47,500 bases of DNA, from NCBI GenBank assembly GCA_937949555.1, contig CALEDV010000052.1, forward strand, positions 1 through 47,500, in the 5' to 3' direction. Under the pieces are notes generated by a model that saw only the letters and a program-made list of their open reading frames with translations, had not been told where the DNA came from and made no database searches. Positions 15,916 through 23,128 of this stretch are shown here, piece after piece. This DNA comes from an uncultured bacterium. GTDB taxonomy: Bacteria > Nitrospirota > Thermodesulfovibrionia > Thermodesulfovibrionales > Dissulfurispiraceae. Both the position numbers and the translations under genes were made by a program. The number at the start of each line of letters is the position of its first letter. Within the stretch, counting starts at the first letter, position 1.

Positions 15916-17586
15916 ATGAATGATTTAAAGGAACTTGAAAACATCACAAGACAGCTTAATCTGCTTATTGTCGATGACGAGGAGATAGTAAGGTCCTTTT
16001 TCGTTGAGGTATTAAATCCATACTTTTGCAATGTTTTTCAGGGTTCAGATGGTGCAAAGGGTATTGAGATATTTAATAATGAGAAGATAGACCTTATTAT
16101 TTCTGATCAGAAGATGCCTTTTATGACAGGCCTTGACATGGTTAAGGAGATCAGAAAAAGGGATCGAGCAGTGCCTGTTATCCTTATCACTGCCTTTACA
16201 GATACGGAGATACTGCTTGAGGCAATCAATGCCAGTGTAAATCAGTTTCTTGTAAAGCCCGTTAGGATTGATGCCCTTTATAGGGCAGTGCATTCCTGTC
16301 TCGTTAATGTGATAACCCAGAGGCAAAAGGCGCTTGAACAGGAGGCAGAGATATTGAAATACAGGGAACATTATTTTCAAATGCAGCAGAGGCTTACCTT
16401 GATGAAACAACAGGTGCTCATAAGGGACGAGCTATATATGAAAAAGATGACTCCCTTAAGCAATCGGAACCACTTTAACTATTCTGAATGGCTAATCGGT
16501 GCAAATTATCAGCCCTTTGACACCCTCTCGGGAGATTTCTATTCTATCAGGAGGATCAACCCTGATACAGCGTTAATATTTTTAGCTGATGCAATGGGCA
16601 AAGGGCTATCTGCCTTCGTGTCCTCTTCTATAATAACAGCCTTTTTAAATCACTCTGTAGATAGGGCAATTGAAAGGTCAGATTTCAATTTCCAGAGGCT
16701 ATTGAAGGACTTTGTAGATTATGCAAGCAGACAATTTACAAGGGACGAGGCGCTTTGTGTGCTCTTTGTGCTTTTAGACATTAAGGCTGAGGTCTGCAGT
16801 ATTGCCAACTGCGGAATGCCGCCACTATTAGTAGAAACAGACTCAGGGGAGGTCATAAAAATATCCTCTGAGGGACTTCCAATAACAAGGACCTTTAAAG
16901 AGTGCCAGATAAAGACCTACCCTCTGGCGAGAATAAACAGGATGCTCATAATGACTGATGGCGGGTACGAACCTGACCGAGAAGAGATGCTTATTGATGA
17001 TTTCCGCTCATCCTATTTTATAGGCGCTTTTTATAAAAGATTAGCAAAGAGAGAATATAGTATAGAAGACGACAGGACTTTTATATTTATAAGGAGACTA
17101 AATAGGATAAGCAGCCAGAAAGAGACCTTTGCTATAAATAGCAATAGGGACAAAATCAATGGGTTCCTTGACGAAATAGAGGCTATGTTATTAAATAGAG
17201 GAATTCCTGAGCAAAGGGTAGCGGAAGCTATAACCGCCCTCTCAGAGATGCTGCTCAATGCATACGAACACGGCATTCTGGGAATGGGCAGGGTCTTGAA
17301 AAATAACCTGCTAAAGAGGGACACCTACGATGATTTTATCAAGTCAAAAGAAGACGCTGATCGAAAGATCTCTGTGACAATGGAGGAGTTTATTGAAAAC
17401 GACATGACCTATCTCGCCTTTTCCATAGGCGATCAAGGCGATGGATTTGATACATCTATTTATAGGGATTCAGCTTCTGAGTCAGATATGTTAAATTATA
17501 GGGGAATAAAGATTACCACACACATGGTAGATGAGATCTTTTATAATGAAAAGGGCAATGAAGTTTTTTTAATAAAAAAAACCTAA
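15916..17586 (+). CDS. Receiver-PP2C phosphatase-HATPase partner-switching regulator (RsbU/RsbW fusion, HsbR-like)
   Basis: The 556-aa cytoplasmic protein combines three modules. A receiver domain comes first (Asp64 in IISDQKMP, Lys in FLVKPV). A SpoIIE-type PP2C phosphatase follows, with metal-ligand positions in SGDFYS, ADAMGKG, MTDGGYE and the late DDRTFIF. Last is a GHKL kinase domain of the RsbW type (N box SEMLLNAYEHG, G1 DQGDGFD, G2 RGIKITTHMVDEI). This is the HsbR architecture of Pseudomonas, where the kinase and phosphatase ends set the phosphorylation of a STAS partner, HsbA. The STAS gene lies 19 bases downstream, so the pair is very likely functional. The input signal would be phosphorylation of Asp64 by an unidentified histidine kinase. 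Confidence 0.85.
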   Translation: MNDLKELENITRQLNLLIVDDEEIVRSFFVEVLNPYFCNVFQGSDGAKGIEIFNNEKIDLIISDQKMPFMTGLDMVKEIRKRDRAVPVILITAFTDTEILLEAINASVNQFLVKPVRIDALYRAVHSCLVNVITQRQKALEQEAEILKYREHYFQMQQRLTLMKQQVLIRDELYMKKMTPLSNRNHFNYSEWLIGANYQPFDTLSGDFYSIRRINPDTALIFLADAMGKGLSAFVSSSIITAFLNHSVDRAIERSDFNFQRLLKDFVDYASRQFTRDEALCVLFVLLDIKAEVCSIANCGMPPLLVETDSGEVIKISSEGLPITRTFKECQIKTYPLARINRMLIMTDGGYEPDREEMLIDDFRSSYFIGAFYKRLAKREYSIEDDRTFIFIRRLNRISSQKETFAINSNRDKINGFLDEIEAMLLNRGIPEQRVAEAITALSEMLLNAYEHGILGMGRVLKNNLLKRDTYDDFIKSKEDADRKISVTMEEFIENDMTYLAFSIGDQGDGFDTSIYRDSASESDMLNYRGIKITTHMVDEIFYNEKGNEVFLIKKT

Positions 17587-17605
17587 ACACAAGGAGAATG
17601 GATAG

Positions 17606-17899
17606 ATGGAAATAGCCAAAGCAGCAGCCTCTGAGCTTACCATATTAGGACACATACAAAAGACAGAGAGTTATTTTGACCTTAAGAGGGAAATAGACAG
17701 TATGATAGAGGAGGGAATTAGAGAGATCCATATAAAAATTCCCGACTCTGTCACCATAACCTCATCAGTGATTGGTCTGTTATTGAGGGCCTCAAGTGAA
17801 GAGGGGGTTAAAGTAAATCTGCATGTTGGGCAGGAACAGCTCTACTCCCTGCTTGAAAGCCTCAATATGCTTAAGATATTCAATGCTCAGAAGATGTGA
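17606..17899 (+). CDS. STAS-domain anti-sigma factor antagonist-like protein
   Basis: The 97-aa single STAS domain has an N-terminal strand (ELTILGHI), a central DSVTITSSVIGLLLRASSEEG and a C-terminal SLLESLNMLKIF helix. In SpoIIAA/RsbV/HsbA the serine before the Gly-Leu stretch is phosphorylated by the RsbW-type kinase. Ser53 or Ser54 is at that position here. AAGGAG (17590-17595) precedes the ATG by about 10 bases. With the upstream gene it forms a kinase/phosphatase plus substrate pair. Its target could be an anti-sigma factor such as FlgM, but no FlgM gene is visible in the window. Confidence 0.8.
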   Translation: MEIAKAAASELTILGHIQKTESYFDLKREIDSMIEEGIREIHIKIPDSVTITSSVIGLLLRASSEEGVKVNLHVGQEQLYSLLESLNMLKIFNAQKM

Positions 17900-18050
17900 G
17901 CTGTTAACATAATATGGACAATTATGCCTAATTAGCCCGAGGATTTCGTACCCTCAGCGGTGTCAAAAATACCACTCCTGACTTGCCTTTGAACTGTCAT
18001 TTTATTGACCCATTGAATAATTAATCTATATATTTCAGTCTGTTATCTTG

Positions 18051-18066
18051 TGGCACGCTCTGTGCA
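18051..18066 (+). promoter_or_regulatory. Sigma-54 (-24/-12) promoter of the flagellar operon
   Basis: TGGCACGCTCTGTGCA fits the RpoN consensus TGGCACG-N4-TTGCA with one mismatch and the required GG-N10-GC spacing (GG 18052-18053, GC 18064-18065). The predicted start is near 18077, about 40 bases before the fliL ATG. It is intergenic and correctly oriented. Sigma-54 control of the second tier of flagellar genes is established in many polarly flagellated bacteria. I did not find a clear activator-binding site in the 150 bases upstream. Confidence 0.75.
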
Positions 18067-18116
18067 ATATCCTGTGATTGTCTTATAATCCTACATCTTT
18101 AACAAAGGGAGGCATG

Positions 18117-18602
18117 ATGGCTGCGGACAAAGAAAATCCAGAAGAGGGCGGAGCGCCAAAGAAGAAAGGGTCAAAGTTACTAATCATAATTATTGCTATT
18201 GTAGTGCTTGCTGCAGCAGGAGGGGGCACCTTCTTTTTCCTTACTAAAAAGTCTGGAGAGGGCAAAACGGAGGATAAAAAAAAGGAAGAAAAGCCCATCG
18301 AAACAGTGAATTTTGGACTCGATCCCTTCGTGGTAAATCTCAATGACCCTGCGGGCAACAGATTTCTAAAGGTGACCATCCAGTTGGAGTTGGCAAACGC
18401 AAAATTGCTTGACCAGGCAAAGGCAAAGGTGCCTCAGATGCGTGATACCGTTATAACATTACTTACTAGCAAATCCTCTGATACCCTGATTGCGCCTGAA
18501 GGCAAACTCCAACTAAAGGATGAAATCACCCTCAGGCTAAATCAGGTAATGGGAGAAGGCAATGTCAAAAATGTCTTCCTTACTGAGTTTGTAATGCAAT
18601 AG
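18117..18602 (+). CDS. fliL: Flagellar basal body-associated protein FliL
   Basis: FliL is an inner-membrane protein beside the stator-C-ring interface that supports torque generation. The product has a Lys-rich N terminus, one membrane segment (LLIIIIAIVVLAAAGGGTFFFL), a charged linker and the periplasmic FliL domain (VNFGLDPFVVNLNDPAGNRFLKVTIQLEL). I choose ATG 18117 because GGGAGG ends 4 bases upstream. An upstream in-frame TTG at 18078 would fall at the predicted transcription start and has no ribosome binding site. It is first in the sigma-54 operon; fliM follows after 15 bases. Confidence 0.92.
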   Translation: MAADKENPEEGGAPKKKGSKLLIIIIAIVVLAAAGGGTFFFLTKKSGEGKTEDKKKEEKPIETVNFGLDPFVVNLNDPAGNRFLKVTIQLELANAKLLDQAKAKVPQMRDTVITLLTSKSSDTLIAPEGKLQLKDEITLRLNQVMGEGNVKNVFLTEFVMQ

Positions 18603-18617
18603 GGTGCCCTTAATATT

Positions 18618-19604
18618 ATGGACGATATTCTATCGCAGGAAGAGGTTGATGCCCTACTAAGAGGCATATCCGATGGAGACATAGAGACTGAAAAGGTTGA
18701 GGAGGTTTCTGGTGTCAAGCTCTATGACTTCACAGGGCAGGAAAAGATCGTCCGCGGCAGGATGCCCTCTCTGGATATTGCCAATGAGAGGCTGGCGAGG
18801 AACTTCAGGCTCTCTCTATCAGCGGCTATCAGACGGATGGTAGATGTAACCAATGTGGCAGTAAACATAACAAAATTCTATGACTTTATGCGCGGCGTGC
18901 CCTTTCCTTCGAGCATAAACATATTCAGGATGGAGCCCCTGAGGGGTTTTGGGCTTCTGGTCTTTGACGCCCCAATGATATTCAACCTCATTGAGTTTTT
19001 CTTTGGTGGTACAGGAAAGAGCTACTACAAACCAGAGGGCAGGGAGTTTACACCCATAGAGCAAAAGCTGATACACAAGGTAGTGCTCATGTTCTTTCAT
19101 GATATGGAAGAGGCATGGAAACCCATCTATCCAGTCACCCTAACCTATGTGCGCTCTGAGATGAACCCACAGTTTGTCACTATCGTAACCCCTGTAGATG
19201 TGGTGATAAAGGTCGAGTTTACCCTTGAGATAGAGGGCAAGCAGTGTAAGGCCCATCTCTGCATACCCTACGGCACTGTTGAGCCCATCAAAGAAAAGCT
19301 CTACAGCGCCTTTTCTGCAGACAGGGATGAGATGGATGTCAAGTGGCTTGAACGTTTGAAGGAGCGCCTCAAGAGCATACCCCTTGATGTGACCGCTGTC
19401 CTTGGTAGCGCTAAGATAGATGTAGATAGACTGCTCAGCTTGAACAAATCTGATGTCATTATCCTTGATAAGGGAGTGGACGAAGATATAAAGATTGAGA
19501 TTGAGGGCGTCCCGAAATTTGGCGCCCGTTATGGTCTTTTCAAGGGTTCCTATGCCGTTAAGATAGCAAGAGACATGACTTCATACGAATCGGAACAATT
19601 ATAA
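18618..19604 (+). CDS. fliM: Flagellar motor switch protein FliM
   Basis: FliM is the 328-aa middle C-ring protein that binds phospho-CheY and passes the switch signal to FliG. The N-terminal CheY-binding peptide is intact (ILSQEEVDALLRGI). The central CheC-like domain has FFFGGTGKSY, and a SpoA domain forms the C-terminal quarter (LKSIPLDVTAVLG). Length is normal. fliN begins 13 bases downstream with its own AGGAGG, the usual switch-gene order. Confidence 0.96.
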   Translation: MDDILSQEEVDALLRGISDGDIETEKVEEVSGVKLYDFTGQEKIVRGRMPSLDIANERLARNFRLSLSAAIRRMVDVTNVAVNITKFYDFMRGVPFPSSINIFRMEPLRGFGLLVFDAPMIFNLIEFFFGGTGKSYYKPEGREFTPIEQKLIHKVVLMFFHDMEEAWKPIYPVTLTYVRSEMNPQFVTIVTPVDVVIKVEFTLEIEGKQCKAHLCIPYGTVEPIKEKLYSAFSADRDEMDVKWLERLKERLKSIPLDVTAVLGSAKIDVDRLLSLNKSDVIILDKGVDEDIKIEIEGVPKFGARYGLFKGSYAVKIARDMTSYESEQL

Positions 19605-19617
19605 AACAGGAGGGACT

Positions 19618-19944
19618 ATGTCTGAGGAATTAAAGGACATGGATGTTCAAGAATTTGAAGAGTCAGGGGAGACAAAGACTACCCGCAGAGATATCAATTT
19701 CATACTTGATATACCCCTTGAGATGACAGTGGTCATTGGAAAGACAAAGATACTTATACAGGAACTACTTCAGCTTGGACAGGGTTCGGTAATAGCCCTT
19801 GATAAGCTTGCCGGAGAGCCAATGGAGGTATTTGTCAATGACAGGTTGGTGGGAAGGGGTGAGGTGGTTGTAGTGAATGAAAAGTTTGGCATCAGGCTTA
19901 CAGATATAATCAGCCCCTCTGAAAGGGTCAACCAACTCAGGTAG
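19618..19944 (+). CDS. fliN: Flagellar motor switch protein FliN
   Basis: The 108-aa product has an acidic N-terminal tail and the SpoA domain (ILDIPLEMTVVIGKTKILIQ, LLQLGQGSVIALDKLAGEP, VNEKFGIRLTDI) found in all FliN proteins. FliN forms the base of the C-ring and docks FliH-FliI export complexes. The length is the short, FliN-only type, without the CheC-like extension of FliY. AGGAGG lies just upstream of the ATG. Confidence 0.95.
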   Translation: MSEELKDMDVQEFEESGETKTTRRDINFILDIPLEMTVVIGKTKILIQELLQLGQGSVIALDKLAGEPMEVFVNDRLVGRGEVVVVNEKFGIRLTDIISPSERVNQLR

Positions 19945-19952
19945 AACTTTAT

Positions 19953-20297
19953 ATGTATATTGACTTCATAAAGATGTTGGCAGCCCTTGCCGCTGTATTG
20001 GGATTGCTTTTTTTGCTTATGAAGCTGTTAAGGCACAAGATTATGCCCAAGCAAGGACTAATAACCCTGATTCATTACTATCCCTTTGCTGTCAAAAAGG
20101 GGATAGCCGTTGTAAAGATTGCCAAACAATACTATGCCCTTGGTGTTGCCGATGGAGGCATCTCCCTGATTACAAAACTTGAGGGTGAGGAGATAGAGGT
20201 ATCCCTGAAGGAGAATATGGTTGAGTGCTCTGATAAAGAAGGTTTTGGCCTAAAGAGAATGCTTCAAGAAAAACCCTGGAGATTGCCCTGGAAATGA
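19953..20297 (+). CDS. fliO: Flagellar biosynthetic protein FliO
   Basis: The 114-aa product has one N-terminal membrane segment (FIKMLAALAAVLGLLFLLMKLL) followed by a small FliO domain (IAVVKIAKQYYALGVADGGISLITKL). FliO assists assembly of the FliP ring of the export gate and then leaves. Sequence conservation is low, as usual for FliO, and assignment leans on its place between fliN and fliP. Its stop overlaps the fliP start (ATGA). Confidence 0.85.
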   Translation: MYIDFIKMLAALAAVLGLLFLLMKLLRHKIMPKQGLITLIHYYPFAVKKGIAVVKIAKQYYALGVADGGISLITKLEGEEIEVSLKENMVECSDKEGFGLKRMLQEKPWRLPWK

Positions 20298-21058
20298 CAA
20301 CCTTAGGTAGGATAAGAGGGTCCATTGATAAAAAGGGGGTTTGTCTCTTAAATGCAATGCTGCTATCTCTAATACTGCTTCCCTCTATAGGCTCGGCTGC
20401 GCCTCCGCCTGCCCCAACGGGTAATATACTGGGTCTTACAAGCCCTCTGGAAGTGCTCCTATTTCTGACGCTTCTTTCTTTCCTTCCTGCTTTGCTGGTG
20501 ATGACCACCTGTTTCATAAGGATAGTAGTGGTCTTTTCTTTTCTACGGCAGGCGATGGGCACTCCACAGGTGCCGCCAAATACCATTGTAGTCGGGTTGG
20601 CTTTATTTATAACTCTATTTGTAATGTCTCCTGTGCTTGACCGTATTTATGATGAGGCATATCTGCCCTATACAAAAAAGGAAATATCAGGAGAGGCAGC
20701 CCTTCAGAAAATGAGCGACCCCCTTAAAGAATTCATGCTCAAACAGACTCGTGAGAAGGACCTTGCGCTTTTTTTGAAGCTCTCTAAGGCCGAAAGGCCA
20801 GCCAAGCCTATGGACCTGCCTTTAAGGGTAGTCATACCAGCCTTTGCTATTGGAGAACTAAAGAAGGCCTTTGAGATAAGTTTTTTGCTCTTTCTTCCCT
20901 TCCTGGTGCTCGATATGGTGGTGGCAAGTGTTTTGTTGTCTATGGGCATGATGATGTTGCCTCCAGTGATGGTGTCAATGCCCTTTAAGCTCTTGCTTTT
21001 TGTGCTTGTGGACGGATGGGGGCTTTTGATTGGGTCCCTTGTGGGGAGTTTTAGATGA
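20294..21058 (+). CDS. fliP: Flagellar export gate protein FliP
   Basis: The 254-aa polytopic protein forms, with FliQ and FliR, the export channel at the centre of the basal body. It has an N-terminal signal-like segment (LLNAMLLSLILLPSIGSAAP) and the FliP signatures MTTCFIRIVVVFSFLRQAMGT and FEISFLLFLPFLVLDMVVAS. A short hydrophilic loop lies between the membrane segments. Length is normal. It overlaps fliO and fliQ by four bases each, indicating coupled translation. Confidence 0.96.
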   Translation: MTTLGRIRGSIDKKGVCLLNAMLLSLILLPSIGSAAPPPAPTGNILGLTSPLEVLLFLTLLSFLPALLVMTTCFIRIVVVFSFLRQAMGTPQVPPNTIVVGLALFITLFVMSPVLDRIYDEAYLPYTKKEISGEAALQKMSDPLKEFMLKQTREKDLALFLKLSKAERPAKPMDLPLRVVIPAFAIGELKKAFEISFLLFLPFLVLDMVVASVLLSMGMMMLPPVMVSMPFKLLLFVLVDGWGLLIGSLVGSFR

Positions 21059-21324
21059 CTGCTGAACTACTTGAGCAACTCTCAAGGCAGACCTTTGAGA
21101 CCATCCTGTTAGTAGGAGGGCCAGTGCTTTTTGTGAGCCTTGTAGTAGGAGTAAGCATAAGCCTCTTTCAGGCAATAACACAGCTTCAGGAGATGACCAT
21201 CGCCTTTATTCCAAAGATATTAGCCATATTTGCAACCGTGTTCTTTGCCTTGCCATGGATGATAAATGTGATGCTCTCATTTACGCGGAATATCATTGAA
21301 AACATACCAACCTATGTGAGGTGA
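21055..21324 (+). CDS. fliQ: Flagellar export gate protein FliQ
   Basis: The 89-aa protein has two membrane segments (TILLVGGPVLFVSLVVGVSI; ILAIFATVFFALPWMINVML) separated by a loop containing QAITQLQEMTIAFIPK, the FliQ signature. It packs around the FliP-FliR channel. Its start overlaps the fliP stop (ATGA) and fliR follows after three bases. Confidence 0.95.
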   Translation: MTAELLEQLSRQTFETILLVGGPVLFVSLVVGVSISLFQAITQLQEMTIAFIPKILAIFATVFFALPWMINVMLSFTRNIIENIPTYVR

Positions 21325-21327
21325 GCG

Positions 21328-22065
21328 ATGGAGCTATACGACCTTATAACTCTCTATTCGGATCGCTTCATCCCTGTGTTTATCAGGATAGCGGTGATGC
21401 TCGGATTTATCCCCTTTATAGGTGCCCGCATGACGCCAATGATCGTAAGGATAGGTTTTGCCCTTGCCCTTACATTACTGGTATTGCCAGTGGCAGAGGT
21501 AAGGACTGACAACCTGATGGGGGCTGTGCTTGAGGGTATGTTCATGGGGCTTTCCATGGGACTCGCAGCAAGGATAATACTCACAGCCATAGAGATGGCA
21601 TCACAGTGGATAAACCTGCAGCTTGGATTAGGTATGGCATCGGTATTCAATCCCCTTGTGGGAGAGACCCTCGGGCCTATAACCTTCTTCTTCACGCTCC
21701 TTGGGATGCTCATCTTTTTTATGCTTGACCTGCACCATTATTACATAGAAGCCATAATAAGGAGCTTCGAGGTTACATCGGTCAGGTATGAGGGTATTTT
21801 TCAGGGCATCATAGAACACAGCAAGATAATGTTTCCCCTTGCCTTGAAGATTGCAGCCCCAATCCTGCTGGTGCAGATGCTTATAAACATTGCTATGGGC
21901 TTTGTATCAAAGGTTATGCCTCAGGCAAATATATTTTTCGTTGCTGTGCCCTTGAATATATTCTCTGGCTTGTTCTTTATCATTCTGTCAATCCCCGTAA
22001 TGCTCGCCGTAGCAGCGCGCTATTTTATAAATGTAAAGGATGCAATCTCGGTGATTACAAGGTAA
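21328..22065 (+). CDS. fliR: Flagellar export gate protein FliR
   Basis: The 245-aa polytopic protein is the single-copy closing subunit of the export channel. Family features include RIAVMLGFIPFIGARMTPMI, EMASQWINLQLGLGMASVFN and the C-terminal GFVSKVMPQANIFFVAVPLN segment. GAGGTGAG immediately precedes the ATG, and flhB starts four bases after the stop. Length is slightly short of the usual 255-260 aa but all membrane segments are present. Confidence 0.95.
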   Translation: MELYDLITLYSDRFIPVFIRIAVMLGFIPFIGARMTPMIVRIGFALALTLLVLPVAEVRTDNLMGAVLEGMFMGLSMGLAARIILTAIEMASQWINLQLGLGMASVFNPLVGETLGPITFFFTLLGMLIFFMLDLHHYYIEAIIRSFEVTSVRYEGIFQGIIEHSKIMFPLALKIAAPILLVQMLINIAMGFVSKVMPQANIFFVAVPLNIFSGLFFIILSIPVMLAVAARYFINVKDAISVITR

Positions 22066-22069
22066 GAAG

Positions 22070-23128
22070 ATGGCAGAGGAATACGAAGAGAAATCGGAAC
22101 CCGCGTCGGGTCGAAAACTTGATGAGGCGAAAAAGAAGGGCAATATACCCAAAAGCAGGGACCTTACTGCTGTTATCCCCGTATGGCTTTTCTTTCTTCT
22201 TCTTGTGTATGGAGGGGCAATTTTTGCAGGACTTAATACCTACATGCAACATTCCTTCAGGAGGGTTGCAGAAACCTCAACCTTTAGTGAACTTAGAGTC
22301 ATAGAGATAATACGAGGAGATATTACAAATGTAGCTGCCATAATGGCGCCCTTTTTCCTCTACATATTCTTTACCATATTGCTGTTTAATTTTCTCCAGA
22401 CAGGTTTTTCCTTTAGTGTAGGTGCCCTAACCCCAAATTTTTCAAAACTCAATCCCCTTAAGGGATTTGCCAGGCTCTTTAGTCTAAACGCACTCTTTGA
22501 ATCCCTTAAGGGCGTCCTAAAGGTTACGGTCTTTGCCTTAGTGCTTTATTCCCTCCTAAAAAATGATGTAGACAACTTTCCGCTGCTTGTGGATATGGAC
22601 ATAAATACAATCATAGATTTTTCGCTGGAAAAGATAAAGAAGCTGGCGCTTATAGCTGCCTTAGTGCTTTCTTTCTTTGCAGCCGCTGACTTTGCCTATC
22701 AAAAGTGGCACTTTGCAAAGGAGATGAAGATGACAAAGACAGAGGTAAAGGAAGAGATGAAACAGATGGAGGGCGACCCTCAGGTAAAGGCGAGAATCAA
22801 GAGTCTTCAAAGAGAAATGGCAAGAAAGAGGATGATGCAGGAGGTGCCAAAGGCTGATGTGATTATCACAAACCCTACACACATTGCAGTAGCCCTAAGA
22901 TATGACTCAAAGGACATGGAGGCGCCTACAGTTATTGCCAAGGGGGCTAATCTTGTAGCTGAAAAGATAAAGGAGATAGCCATTAAGCACAGGATCCCAC
23001 TTTATGAAGACAAACCTCTTGCCCGTTCACTCTTTCAGCTTGATATAGGACAGGAGATACCGGAGGCCCTTTATAAAGCAGTAGCAAGCATACTTGCCAA
23101 CATATATAAACTGAGGAAAGCGGTCTGA
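22070..23128 (+). CDS. flhB: Flagellar export switch protein FlhB
   Basis: The 352-aa protein has four membrane segments and a cytoplasmic self-cleaving domain. The cleavage site NPTH is intact in ADVIITNPTHIAVAL. After cleavage FlhB switches export from rod/hook to filament substrates. The N terminus carries the expected EKSEPASGRKLDEAKKKGNI stretch. The start codon of flhA overlaps the stop by one base (TGATG). Confidence 0.96.
   Translation: MAEEYEEKSEPASGRKLDEAKKKGNIPKSRDLTAVIPVWLFFLLLVYGGAIFAGLNTYMQHSFRRVAETSTFSELRVIEIIRGDITNVAAIMAPFFLYIFFTILLFNFLQTGFSFSVGALTPNFSKLNPLKGFARLFSLNALFESLKGVLKVTVFALVLYSLLKNDVDNFPLLVDMDINTIIDFSLEKIKKLALIAALVLSFFAAADFAYQKWHFAKEMKMTKTEVKEEMKQMEGDPQVKARIKSLQREMARKRMMQEVPKADVIITNPTHIAVALRYDSKDMEAPTVIAKGANLVAEKIKEIAIKHRIPLYEDKPLARSLFQLDIGQEIPEALYKAVASILANIYKLRKAV

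Noticed and set aside
17925-17965. GAGG/CCTC inverted repeat after the STAS gene as a terminator
   Set aside because: The stem is four base pairs and no T tract follows.
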